A stretch of DNA of 64,000 nt from NCBI RefSeq assembly GCF_011761355.1, contig NZ_JAASRW010000002.1, positions 558,001 to 622,000 on the forward strand. The letters run 5' to 3'. Origin of the DNA: Paenibacillus lupini. GTDB taxonomy: Bacteria > Bacillota > Bacilli > Paenibacillales > Paenibacillaceae. Under the pieces are notes generated by a model. It worked only from the letters and a program-made list of their open reading frames with translations. It ran no database searches and was not told the DNA's origin. The position numbers and the translations under genes are program-made. This document shows positions 42,040-51,380 of the stretch, piece by piece (the stretch's first letter is position 1; each line of letters starts with the position of its first letter).

Positions 42040-45000
42040 ATGCAAAGAGTAGATGTCAAAGAAAAAGCAAGAGCTCGGGAATTGCGTATTCTGCAGCAAT
42101 GGGCAGAGAACGATACGTTCAAGAAATCGATCGAGAACCGTACAGGTAAACCAAACTATGTCTTCTATGAAGGCCCGCCAACTGCTAATGGTGCACCGCA
42201 TATCGGTCACGTGCTTGGCCGCGTAATTAAGGACTTTATCGGCCGTTACAAAACGATGTCGGGCTACCGTGTCGTTCGTAAAGCCGGCTGGGATACTCAC
42301 GGTCTGCCGGTAGAGCTTGGCGTGGAGAAGCAGCTTGGTATTTCCGGCAAGCAAGAGATTGAGAAGTATGGTGTTGAGGAATTCATCAAGAAGTGTAAAG
42401 ACAGCGTGTTCGTGTATGAGAAGCAATGGCGTGAACTGACAGAAGCAATTGCTTATTGGACAGATCTCGATAACCCATATATCACTTTGAAAAATGAGTA
42501 CATCGAAAGCGTTTGGCATATCCTCTCGACGATTCACAGCAAAGGTCTGCTGTATCGCGGACATCGCGTAAGCCCTTATTGCCCTTGCTGCCAAACGACA
42601 CTGAGTTCGCATGAGGTTGCACAAGGCTATGAAGATGTAAAAGATCTAAGCGCAACAGTTAAGTTCAAACTCAGCAACGGCGAATCGATTCTTGCTTGGA
42701 CGACTACGCCTTGGACATTACCGGCGAACGTTGCTCTGGCAGTAAATCCGGAGCTTGATTATATTCGCGCATCCAAAGACGGCGAAGTATACATCGTCGC
42801 TCAAAACCTGGCAGAGAGCGTGCTTAAAGAGGGTTATGAGACACTCTCGACGGTGAAAGGTTCGGAGCTTGTTGGTCTTTCTTATGAGCCTCCATTCCGC
42901 TATGTACCAATTGAAAAAGGTCACATTGTTATCCCTGGTGACTTTGTCAGCGACACAAGTGGTACTGGTATCGTTCATATCGCACCAGCACATGGTGAAG
43001 ATGACTATAAAGTAGCCCGTCAGAACGGCATCAGCATGCTGAGTGTAGTAAATAACGCTGGACGTTACGTAGATGAAGTAACGGATTTGGCTGGTAAATT
43101 CGTTAAAGACTGCGATGTTGACATTGTTAAAATGCTCAGCGAGCGTGGACTGCTCTATTCCAAAGAGCGTTATGAGCACAGCTATCCATTCTGCTGGCGC
43201 TGTAAATCTCCGCTTCTGTACTATGCGACAGAGAGCTGGTTCATCGAAACAACAAAAGTGAAAGAGCAGTTGATCGCTAACAACAGCACAGTAGACTGGT
43301 ACCCAGGTCATATCCGTGAAGGACGCTTTGGCAAGTTCCTTGAAGACTTGGTGGATTGGAATATCAGCCGTAACCGTTATTGGGGAACGCCGCTTAATGT
43401 TTGGGTATGTGAAGCAACGGGTAAAGAATATGCACCTAGCAGCATTGCTGACCTGCGCGAACGCGCCGTAGACTTTGTGCCGGAAGATATCGAGCTTCAT
43501 AAGCCGTATGTGGATGAGATCAAGCTGAAGTCGCCATTCCAGGAAGGCGCTGTGATGACTCGTACTTCTGAAGTTATTGATGTATGGTTCGACAGTGGTT
43601 CGATGCCATTTGCACAGCAGCATCATCCGTTCGAGAATGCGGAAGAGTTTGCCGAGCAATACCCGGCAGATATGATCTGTGAAGGTATCGACCAAACGCG
43701 CGGCTGGTTCTTCAGCTTGCTCGCTGTTTCGACGCTGTACAATGGCAAAGCGCCATACAAAGCAGTTATCTCGACTGGCCATATCCTTGATGAGAACGGT
43801 CAAAAGATGTCCAAGTCGAAGGGCAATGTTATCGATCCTTGGGAAATCATCAATGAATACGGTACGGATGCCTTCCGTTGGGCACTTCTTGCAGATAGTG
43901 CACCATGGAACAGCAAACGCTTCTCACGCGGCATTGTGGGCGAAGCGAAATCGAAAGTTATCGATACGATCGTAAACACACATGCGTTCTACGCGTTATA
44001 CGCTTCAATTGACGGCTTTAACCCGGCTGATCATCCAGAGCGTCCATCCACAAGTAAGCTGGATCGCTGGATTGTATCCCGTCTGAACAGTCTGATCAAA
44101 AACGTAGTAAAAGGTCTCGAAGTTAATGACTTCTTGAACGCTGCGAAAGCAATCGAGATCTTCGTTGATGAGCTGAGCAACTGGTACATCCGTCGTTCGC
44201 GTGACCGTTTCTGGGGAAGTGGTCTTACGGAGGATAAAATCGCTGCTTACCAAACGCTGCGCCACGTGCTGCTGACGCTCTCCCGTGTTATCGCACCATA
44301 CGCACCACTGCTTGCAGAAGATGTATACGGTAATCTTGGAGGAGAGTCCAGCGTTCACTTTGCCGATTATCCGACAGCGGACGAAGCGGCTATTGATGAG
44401 ACACTGGAACGTGATATGGACAGTGCGAAGCAAATCGTTGAGCTTGCGCGCAACGTACGGAATGAGACGGGTATCAAGACTCGCCAGCCTTTGTCAGAGC
44501 TGATCGTATCGCTTGACCGTGACTTTGCTGTAGCAGAGTATGAGGATATTATCAAAGACGAGATCAACGTGAAGACCATTGTGGTTCAAAATAGCGACAG
44601 CGGTTTTGTTGACTTCTCTCTGAAGCTCAACCTGAAAGTGGCGGGCAAAAAATACGGTAAGCATGTTGGACCTATCCAAGCGTATTTGAAAGGATTGGCA
44701 GCGGAAGCTACTCGCGAGGCTGTTACTTCTGGAAGCCTTGTATTCACTTCGGCAGAAGGCGAAGCGATCACCGTAACAACGGAAGAGCTGCTTGTTGAGA
44801 AACAAGCTAAATCCGGTTTTGCTTCTGCTTCTGCTAGCGGTGTTACAGTTGCGCTCAACACAGATATTACGCCAGAGCTTGAGCAGGAAGGTTGGGTGCG
44901 TGAAGTTATTCGTGCGGTTCAGGACACTCGTAAGAAGCTTGATCTTCCAATCGAAAAACGGATTGATCTGGCACTTGATGTTGACGCAGAGCTTCAAGCA

Positions 45001-45129
45001 GCTCTTCAAGCATTCAGCAATGTACTGAATGACAATGTCTTGTTAAACAGTGTTTCGTATGAATCGGCAGAAGGTATGGAACGCGTGCAGCTTGGCGACA
45101 AAGAAATCGGCATTCTTGTCCGCGGATAG
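42040..45129 (+). CDS. ileS: Isoleucyl-tRNA synthetase, type 2 (eukaryote-like)
   Basis: 1029 residues. Class I aminoacyl-tRNA synthetase: HIGH at 54-57 (GAPHIGH) and KMSKS at 589-593. The editing domain and anticodon-binding region follow. The length exceeds the usual bacterial enzyme (about 920), and segments such as GWDTHGLPVELGVEKQLGI and AYWTDLDNPYITLKNEYIES resemble the eukaryotic/IleS2 group, which is typically less sensitive to mupirocin. The type call is by eye. The C-terminus lacks the zinc-binding cysteines of type 1 enzymes. It starts at ATG 42040, nine bases after AGGAGG. Control is by the T-box at 41424-41745 and perhaps by the four leader repeats. Confidence 0.95.
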   Translation: MQRVDVKEKARARELRILQQWAENDTFKKSIENRTGKPNYVFYEGPPTANGAPHIGHVLGRVIKDFIGRYKTMSGYRVVRKAGWDTHGLPVELGVEKQLGISGKQEIEKYGVEEFIKKCKDSVFVYEKQWRELTEAIAYWTDLDNPYITLKNEYIESVWHILSTIHSKGLLYRGHRVSPYCPCCQTTLSSHEVAQGYEDVKDLSATVKFKLSNGESILAWTTTPWTLPANVALAVNPELDYIRASKDGEVYIVAQNLAESVLKEGYETLSTVKGSELVGLSYEPPFRYVPIEKGHIVIPGDFVSDTSGTGIVHIAPAHGEDDYKVARQNGISMLSVVNNAGRYVDEVTDLAGKFVKDCDVDIVKMLSERGLLYSKERYEHSYPFCWRCKSPLLYYATESWFIETTKVKEQLIANNSTVDWYPGHIREGRFGKFLEDLVDWNISRNRYWGTPLNVWVCEATGKEYAPSSIADLRERAVDFVPEDIELHKPYVDEIKLKSPFQEGAVMTRTSEVIDVWFDSGSMPFAQQHHPFENAEEFAEQYPADMICEGIDQTRGWFFSLLAVSTLYNGKAPYKAVISTGHILDENGQKMSKSKGNVIDPWEIINEYGTDAFRWALLADSAPWNSKRFSRGIVGEAKSKVIDTIVNTHAFYALYASIDGFNPADHPERPSTSKLDRWIVSRLNSLIKNVVKGLEVNDFLNAAKAIEIFVDELSNWYIRRSRDRFWGSGLTEDKIAAYQTLRHVLLTLSRVIAPYAPLLAEDVYGNLGGESSVHFADYPTADEAAIDETLERDMDSAKQIVELARNVRNETGIKTRQPLSELIVSLDRDFAVAEYEDIIKDEINVKTIVVQNSDSGFVDFSLKLNLKVAGKKYGKHVGPIQAYLKGLAAEATREAVTSGSLVFTSAEGEAITVTTEELLVEKQAKSGFASASASGVTVALNTDITPELEQEGWVREVIRAVQDTRKKLDLPIEKRIDLALDVDAELQAALQAFSNVLNDNVLLNSVSYESAEGMERVQLGDKEIGILVRG

Positions 45130-45175
45130 GCATATCAACACGACAGTTCGGGATATAGTATAAGGAGCATGGCCA

Positions 45176-45212
45176 CAAAAAAAGGAGTGCCTTATCACAA
45201 GGCTCCTTTTTC
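45176..45212 (+). terminator. Intrinsic terminator of ileS
   Basis: AAAAAGGAG and CCTT pair with AAGG and TCCTTTTT. Confidence 0.85.
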
Positions 45213-45277
45213 CTTATAGCAAGCGGATGGTTCCTAACCGGTTCCGACCGTTAACGCTTTGCAAAGGGGGACGCCAC

Positions 45278-45640
45278 TTGGTCCGTATTAAATTGAACGA
45301 TGAGTCGGAAAATGAAAATAAGAAACCAGACGATGAAGAAACACTAGAAAGTAAATTAAGCAAATTAGATATGCGTCTGAGCAAAATCGCTACGAATATG
45401 GAGCGGACTCAAATTGCAGAATATGTAGATTTGCTGAATCATCCCATTCGGCTTTTGTGGCGTAATTTGCTGGCAGGTCTCGCGAAAGGTGTAGGCCTCG
45501 CGATTGGCTTTACTTTCTTTGCGGCGACAATCTTGTATGTGCTGCGAATTTTAGGTGCACTGAACTTGCCTATCATTGGCGATTACATTGCGGATATTGT
45601 TAGGATTGTACAAAGCCAGCTGGAAGGCAAGATGTATTAA
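45278..45640 (+). CDS. DUF5665 domain membrane protein
   Basis: 120 residues. A charged N-terminal half with a short coiled coil (KLSKLDMRLSKIATNMER) precedes NHPIRLLWRNLLAGLAKGVGLAIG, the DUF5665 core. One or two membrane segments lie at about 70-105. Function is unknown. TTG 45278 is favoured by AAAGGGGG upstream; the longer frame from 45227 has no ribosome-binding site. It is single, between two terminators. Confidence 0.78.
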   Translation: MVRIKLNDESENENKKPDDEETLESKLSKLDMRLSKIATNMERTQIAEYVDLLNHPIRLLWRNLLAGLAKGVGLAIGFTFFAATILYVLRILGALNLPIIGDYIADIVRIVQSQLEGKMY

Positions 45641-45649
45641 AATAGCAGC

Positions 45650-45687
45650 AAAAAGGCGGCGGTGCCAAGCACCGCCGCCTTTTTATT
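45650..45687. terminator. Bidirectional terminator between convergent genes
   Basis: A perfect 16-base stem AAAAAGGCGGCGGTGC / GCACCGCCGCCTTTTT with a three-base loop. It just overlaps the stop codon of ylyA on the other strand. Confidence 0.93.
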
Positions 45688-46396
45688 ATTGCTCCTCGAG
45701 CTCATGATCGCCTTCATTATGGTCCATATACTGTTTGTAGTGGCGATTGCGAATAACGGAGACATGATTACCGGTTATATCGGTTGCCACGAAGCTTTCG
45801 AATGATTCCACAAAGCCGTCGTTCTCATCTGCTTCGATACCGATATGGTCATAATCACCAACATTGGCGTTCTCAGACGTAGCCGGCGATTCTGCAGTAC
45901 CCCATTGCTCAACAATTTGCCAGGCGTCTTCACCGTCAAAGCCGTTATAATCATCGTCATCCCGGCTTGATCGGCCAAATGGATGAGCTAGAAATTCTTC
46001 TTCTACCGGCGTGTGATGGGAAAGTTCTTGGCGTGGTGCGTGCTCGACGCAATACAGCGAATCAGGCAGGGCTTCAAGTCGTTCATAAGGAATTGGCTGG
46101 CCGCATGCACGGCATTGGCCGTAGCTTCCATTATCCAATGCCTCCAAGGCATCGGCAATACGGGCTAAATGAAGATCTTCTTGCTCAAGTAAAGCCAGAT
46201 CCTTCGAGCGTTCAAACATTTCAGTCCCCAGATCGGCGGGATGGTTATCTATTGGCGATAGCTCACCTGTATTATCACGCAGGGAAGAAGCGAGACCATT
46301 ATGCTCGTTTTGGGATAATCGTTCCTCGAGCTCCCTTTTCTCAGCTTCAAGACGGCTGCGGAGATGTGCAAGCTGGGCAGCTGTTGCATTCGGCAT
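45686..46396 (-). CDS. ylyA: TraR/DksA-type zinc-finger protein, YteA/YlyA family
   Basis: 236 residues. An N-terminal coiled coil (residues 5-35), the DksA-like ADLGTEMFERSKDLALLEQE region, then a zinc ribbon: CRACG and, 18 residues on, CVEH, so one ligand may be His instead of Cys. The C-terminal half is very acidic and has no known domain. B. subtilis YlyA, found between ileS and lspA, binds RNA polymerase and affects SigG-dependent genes. Here the gene is at the same place but on the opposite strand. ATG 46396 follows AAGGAAGG; a GTG nine bases upstream overlaps that Shine-Dalgarno. Confidence 0.82.
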   Translation of the reverse strand: MPNATAAQLAHLRSRLEAEKRELEERLSQNEHNGLASSLRDNTGELSPIDNHPADLGTEMFERSKDLALLEQEDLHLARIADALEALDNGSYGQCRACGQPIPYERLEALPDSLYCVEHAPRQELSHHTPVEEEFLAHPFGRSSRDDDDYNGFDGEDAWQIVEQWGTAESPATSENANVGDYDHIGIEADENDGFVESFESFVATDITGNHVSVIRNRHYKQYMDHNEGDHELEEQ

Positions 46397-46519
46397 CGAT
46401 TGCACCTTCCTTAAATGGATTAGGTATGTCGTTCAACATCTACGCTATAGTGTTCACAAACCGTCTTTTTTTATAAAGGACTTCGTTGGAAACAGTACTA
46501 CTGGCTCAATAGACGAACG

Positions 46520-46531
46520 TTATGCTACAAT
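46520..46531 (+). promoter_or_regulatory. Candidate extended -10 promoter of lspA
   Basis: TATGCTACAAT contains an extended -10 (TGC-TACAAT, TACAAT at 46526-46531). No good -35 is visible. lspA starts 33 bases downstream. Confidence 0.4.
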
Positions 46532-46563
46532 ACAATAGTTTGGTACAAACTAGGAGGGATACG

Positions 46564-47085
46564 ATGCGTTTTTATTATTACTGGATCGCGATAGTGGCAT
46601 TTGTGCTGGACCTTATCACGAAAAAAATGATTGCTGCTCAACTTGAAATCGGCGAGCAGATTAGCGTGATCGGCAATTTCTTTATAATTACCTCGTATCG
46701 GAACCGCGGCGCAGCATTTAGCATTTTGCAGGAACAGAGAGCATTTTTCATCATTATTACCATCATCATTGTCAGTGCTATCGGCTGGTATATTCACATT
46801 TCCAGAAATTCCGGTAAAGCTTGGCTTCTGACCGGTCTGGGATTAGTGCTTGGCGGAGCATTCGGCAATTTTCTTGATCGTGCCGTTTATGGTGAAGTCG
46901 TTGATTTCCTTATGTTTAATTTCGGCAGCTATACGTTCCCGATTTTTAACATAGCAGATTCCGCTATTTGTGTAGGCGTGGCTTGTATTATAATTGACAC
47001 CTTGCTGAATTCGAAGGAAGATTCTAAACGAATTGGCAACAGAGAGGATAAGGACCAAAACGAGCATGAACAGCAACCAATTTAA
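46564..47085 (+). CDS. lspA: Lipoprotein signal peptidase (signal peptidase II)
   Basis: 173 residues with four membrane helices. It cleaves prolipoproteins before the lipidated cysteine. The catalytic aspartates are in GNFLDRAVYGEVVDF and FNIADSAI; SYRNRGAAFSI is the other conserved block. The C-terminal tail is highly charged. ATG 46564 follows AGGAGG. Its 3' end overlaps ylyB by 20 bases. The DUF4349 and MacA-like lipoproteins in this window would be substrates. Confidence 0.95.
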   Translation: MRFYYYWIAIVAFVLDLITKKMIAAQLEIGEQISVIGNFFIITSYRNRGAAFSILQEQRAFFIIITIIIVSAIGWYIHISRNSGKAWLLTGLGLVLGGAFGNFLDRAVYGEVVDFLMFNFGSYTFPIFNIADSAICVGVACIIIDTLLNSKEDSKRIGNREDKDQNEHEQQPI

Positions 47086-48010
47086 TGAAACTGAAGAACT
47101 GTTGGAATATGAGGCGACGCCTGAACAGGCTGGGGAACGTATCGATAAATTTATAACAGACAGTATGAATGATGATGCGATATCCCGTACACAGGTGCAG
47201 GAATGGATTAAGGCTGGAGCTGTACGGGTTAATGGAAATATAGTTAAGTCCAACTATAAATTGTCATCCGGCGATCAAGCAGTCGTTCGTATTCCTGAGC
47301 CGGAAGATGCGGCAATTGCAGCGGAGAATATTCCGCTTGATATTGTGTACGAAGACTCGGATGTCATCGTAATTAACAAACCAAGAGGAATGGTTGTTCA
47401 TCCCGCACCTGGGCATTCATCTGGTACTGTCGTTAATGCGTTGATGTATCATTGCAAGGATTTGTCTGGCATCAATGGTGTTCTTCGTCCAGGTATCGTT
47501 CACCGAATTGATAAAGATACGTCCGGATTATTGATGGCTGCGAAAAATGACCTTGCTCACGTATCACTTGCTGAGCAATTGAAAGAGCATACGGTATCAC
47601 GCAAATATATTGCACTTGTTCATGGCAATCTGCCTCATGATCAGGGGACAATAGATGCACCTATCGGACGTGATCAGAATGACCGGAAGCTGTTCACTGT
47701 AACGGAAAAGAACAGTAAGCATTCCGTTACTCATTTTGTTGTGCTGGAGCGTCTGGTGGATTATACAATTGTAGAGCTGCAGCTAGAAACAGGACGTACT
47801 CATCAAATTCGTGTTCATCTGAAATATATCGGTTATCCGCTCGCTGGTGATCCGGTTTATGGACGCAATAAGACAGTGGCCCTTAAAGGTCAAGCGTTGC
47901 ATGCTGCATTATTAGGGTTTAAGCATCCCCGGACAGGGGAGTTTCTGGAATTCGAGGTACCTATTCCTGGTGATATGGAGCATGTCATTAATTCGCTGCG
48001 TTTGCGCTAA
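47066..48010 (+). CDS. ylyB: RluA-family 23S rRNA pseudouridine synthase (RluD-like)
   Basis: 314 residues. An N-terminal S4 domain (about 15-75) is followed by the RluA catalytic domain. The catalytic aspartate lies in GIVHRIDKDTSGLL (about residue 147); LETGRTHQIRVHL and GDPVYG are family marks. It isomerises uridines in 23S rRNA, by homology near helix 69. ATG 47066 overlaps lspA, so translation is coupled. This is ylyB in B. subtilis. Confidence 0.93.
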   Translation: MNSNQFNETEELLEYEATPEQAGERIDKFITDSMNDDAISRTQVQEWIKAGAVRVNGNIVKSNYKLSSGDQAVVRIPEPEDAAIAAENIPLDIVYEDSDVIVINKPRGMVVHPAPGHSSGTVVNALMYHCKDLSGINGVLRPGIVHRIDKDTSGLLMAAKNDLAHVSLAEQLKEHTVSRKYIALVHGNLPHDQGTIDAPIGRDQNDRKLFTVTEKNSKHSVTHFVVLERLVDYTIVELQLETGRTHQIRVHLKYIGYPLAGDPVYGRNKTVALKGQALHAALLGFKHPRTGEFLEFEVPIPGDMEHVINSLRLR

Positions 48011-48141
48011 TAAGTGGGGAACTCTATTTAGAGGCATGTGCGGAAAAGTACAAACATTTCAGCAAATTCTTCATTATTTCGACGTGAAAAGTAAGCTATC
48101 CTTAGCTTACTATCATATCGCAAAAGGAACGGTGACCATTC

Positions 48142-49377
48142 ATGACAGCAATTAATCACAATTATACAGAGCTGCAAGGCAGCTACTTGTTCTCCGAAAT
48201 CGCTAAACGCCGCACGAAATTTGTGCAAGAAAATCCAAATGCTGAAATTATCAGCCTTGGTATTGGCGACGTAACTCGCGGTCTGCCTGAAGCTGTAACA
48301 AAAGCGATGCATGCGGCAGTTGACGAACTGGCTGTGCCAGGTTCTTTCCGCGGCTATGGCCCTGAGCAAGGTTATGACTTCCTGATCAACGCGATCATCG
48401 AGAATGACTATAAAGCTCGCGGCATCAACATTCAAACGAATGAAGTATTCGTCAGCGATGGCTCGAAATGTGACGTTGGTAACATTCAAGAAATCTTCAG
48501 CACGAACAGCATCGTGGCGGTACAAGATCCTGTTTATCCGGTATATGTGGACACTAACGTTATGGCTGGCCGTTCCGGTAAATTCAACAAAGAGACTAAC
48601 CGTTACGAGAACATCGTATATCTGGATTGCAATGCGGAGAACAACTTCACGCCTAGCCTTCCTGACCGCAAAGTAGATATCATCTACCTTTGCTACCCGA
48701 ACAACCCAACAGGTATGACTCTTTCCAAAGAAGAGCTGAAAAAATGGGTTGATTACGCAAAAGAAAATAACTGCATTATTTTGTATGATTCGGCTTATGA
48801 AGCGTTCATCCAAGAAGATGACGTACCACACAGCATCTACGAAATCGAAGGCGCTGACGAAGTGGCTATCGAATTCCGCAGCTTCTCGAAGACTGCAGGC
48901 TTCACTGGCGTACGGTGTGCTTACACAGTTGTTCCTCGCAAGCTGAAAGGCCTTGATGCGAACGGCAATGAAGTGCTGATCAACGATCTGTGGAATCGCC
49001 GTCATACAACTAAATTCAACGGTGTATCTTATGTAACGCAACGTGGTGCAGCAGCGATCTACTCGCCGGAAGGCAAAGAGCAAATCGCAGCACTTGTTGA
49101 CTACTACATGACAAACGCAGGCATTATCCGTGACGGACTTGCTTCGATCGGTCTTGAAGTATTCGGCGGCGTTAATGCTCCATACATCTGGCTCAAAACA
49201 CCAAACGGCATGGACAGCTGGGCATTCTTCGATAAGCTTCTGTCAGAAGCAAACATCGTAGGTACACCAGGCGTTGGTTTCGGTCAAAGCGGTCAAGGTT
49301 ACTTCCGCCTTACAGCCTTCGGTTCCCGTGAGAACACGGAAAAAGCCGTAGAACGTATCCGTAACCTGTCCCTCTAA
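48142..49377 (+). CDS. dapL: LL-diaminopimelate aminotransferase
   Basis: 411 residues, the length of DapL. It makes LL-DAP directly from tetrahydrodipicolinate and glutamate, bypassing the succinyl or acetyl route. The opening [28 protein letters not shown] and [15 protein letters not shown] fit the DapL group; the PLP lysine is in [20 protein letters not shown] 48142 follows AAAGGAACGG. A GTAAGCTA/TAGCTTAC hairpin (48091-48110) precedes it. B. subtilis lacks this gene and has pyrR directly after ylyB. The product feeds MurE and dipicolinate synthesis. Confidence 0.94.
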   Translation: MTAINHNYTELQGSYLFSEIAKRRTKFVQENPNAEIISLGIGDVTRGLPEAVTKAMHAAVDELAVPGSFRGYGPEQGYDFLINAIIENDYKARGINIQTNEVFVSDGSKCDVGNIQEIFSTNSIVAVQDPVYPVYVDTNVMAGRSGKFNKETNRYENIVYLDCNAENNFTPSLPDRKVDIIYLCYPNNPTGMTLSKEELKKWVDYAKENNCIILYDSAYEAFIQEDDVPHSIYEIEGADEVAIEFRSFSKTAGFTGVRCAYTVVPRKLKGLDANGNEVLINDLWNRRHTTKFNGVSYVTQRGAAAIYSPEGKEQIAALVDYYMTNAGIIRDGLASIGLEVFGGVNAPYIWLKTPNGMDSWAFFDKLLSEANIVGTPGVGFGQSGQGYFRLTAFGSRENTEKAVERIRNLSL

Positions 49378-49392
49378 TATCTATTAATGAAC

Positions 49393-49430
49393 GGCCGTGC
49401 AGAATTCAAATCTGTACGGCCTTTCTTTTT
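49393..49430 (+). terminator. Intrinsic terminator of dapL
   Basis: GGCCGT..CAGA pairs with TCTG..ACGGCC, followed by a T-rich tail. Confidence 0.85.
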
Positions 49431-49441
49431 CTTTCCCCATC

Positions 49442-49593
49442 AGTTAAATAACAAACGGAGCATTTCGAATGATTCTTGAGGAGCGGAGCGACCGCCTTTG
49501 CTCGGGTATTTCCACCTGATACAACTAATTCAAGGAAATCCCCGAGCAACAGCGGCCAAAAGAACATTCGAATGCGCAGTTTGCTATTTAACT
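49442..49593. repeat. 152-bp imperfect palindrome (MITE-like or giant hairpin)
   Basis: Outer arms AGTTAAATAACAAAC (49442) and GTTTGCTATTTAACT (ends 49593) are nearly perfect. Next come CATTTCGAATG / CATTCGAATG and TTCTT / AAGAA. The inner arms are CCGC..GCTCGGG..TTTCC and GGAAA..CCCGAGC..GCGG around a loop of about 20 bases. A ten-base bulge lies in the left arm. No ORF is present. It ends ten bases before the pyr -35 box. Confidence 0.85.
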
Positions 49594-49602
49594 AACTCCC
49601 TC

Positions 49603-49631
49603 TTGACATCTTTTGTCGAACACGGTACAAT
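49603..49631 (+). promoter_or_regulatory. SigA promoter of the pyr operon
   Basis: TTGACA (49603-49608), 17 bases, TACAAT (49626-49631). Confidence 0.88.
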
Positions 49632-49639
49632 TCTTTTGA

Positions 49640-49826
49640 TATATGGCAGTACCTTTAAATCAGCCCAGAGAGGCTGGCAAGGTAGCGTGAATAACAGATC
49701 TGCCATACATAGAACAGGGGCCTTAGCCTGAACCGTATCCTGCTGGGATAGCGGCGGCTGAGCTGACCCTCTATGTATGGCTGGTCTCAGGCTCCTTGCG
49801 TTGTTAGCGAGGAGCCTTTTTTTGTC
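49640..49826 (+). promoter_or_regulatory. PyrR-dependent attenuator of the pyr operon
   Basis: The PyrR-binding loop CAGCCCAGAGAGGCTG (49661-49676) matches the known ARUCCNGNGAGGYU pattern. The antiterminator pairs CCATACATAGA (49703-49713) with TCTATGTATGG (49770-49780). The terminator pairs AGGCTCCTTGC (49789-49799) with GCGAGGAGCCT (49807-49817), then a T-run. UMP-bound PyrR should favour termination. Only this one attenuator is seen in the operon, before pyrR. Confidence 0.87.
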
Positions 49827-49859
49827 TCCTTGCTGATGTGCGCGATTGATTATCCATAA

Positions 49860-50446
<587 letters not shown>

Positions 50447-50447
<1 letters not shown>

Positions 50448-51349
50448 TGACGACGATGACACAACTTAAACAACGTAGTTTGCTCGGATTAAAAGATCTT
50501 AGCAAAGAGGAAATTGAAGCAATTCTGGATCGCGCAGCTTACTGGGAGCAGCATCCAAGCAAAGTGCATACAACTATGCAAGGCAAATTCGCAGCGAACA
50601 TGTTCTTCGAGAACAGCACAAGAACAAGATTCTCGTTCGAAGTAGCAGAGAAACGACTTGGAGCGGAAGTGCTGAACTTCTCGGCAGCTGTATCAAGTGT
50701 ACAGAAGGGCGAATCGATCTATGATACGGTCCGCACACTTGAATCGATGGGAATCGATGTGGGAATCATCCGGTTGAAACCAATTGGTGTACTGGCTGAG
50801 CTCGCAACGAAAATTCAAGTACCGCTGATTAACGCTGGTGACGGTAATAACGAGCATCCTACACAGGCACTGCTTGATTTATATACAATGCGCAAACAAT
50901 TCGGCAATCTGAACGGTCTGACGGTATCCATTATCGGAGACGTTCTGCACAGCCGTGTCGCACGCTCGAACCTGTGGGCGCTTCGCAAGTTTGGTGCGAA
51001 AGTTCAGTTCTGCTCGCCAGGCAACATGAAGGCTCCTGAGCTTGACGTTCCGTATGTAACGATGGAAGAGGCACTGAAAGCTGATGTGGTCATGATGCTC
51101 CGCGTACAGCTGGAGCGCCATGAGAGCGGCATGCTGAACTCGGCAGAAGCTTACCGCGAGCAGTTTGGCCTGACGGTCGAGCGCGCAAGCAAGCTCGCTG
51201 AACACGCGATTATCATGCACCCGGCTCCAATTAACCGCGGCGTTGAGATCGACGATGAACTTGTAGAGCATTCGCAATCACGCATTTTCCCGCAAATGGC
51301 AAATGGCGTACCGATTCGGATGGCAGTTGTAGAACGGGCACTGAGCTAA
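50447..51349 (+). CDS. pyrB: Aspartate carbamoyltransferase catalytic subunit
   Basis: 300 residues. It joins carbamoyl phosphate and aspartate. The carbamoyl-phosphate loop is FFENSTRTRFSFE, with VQKGESIYDT and HPTQALLDLYTM completing the site. No pyrI-like regulatory subunit gene is present, as usual in Bacillota. It lies within the pyrR-pyrE operon. Confidence 0.96.
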
Positions 51350-51380
51350 CACGAATAAAATCCGGAAGGTGAACAAAACA

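Noticed and set aside
42718..43803. 361-residue minus-strand frame inside ileS
   Set aside because: Antisense shadow caused by strong codon bias of ileS; no ribosome-binding site and no recognisable family. The same applies to long antisense frames under dapL (48028-49083), pyrC (51681-52613) and carB.
45967..46476. 169-residue plus-strand frame opposite ylyA
   Set aside because: Antisense to a gene with recognised DksA-like motifs; the frame has no family resemblance.
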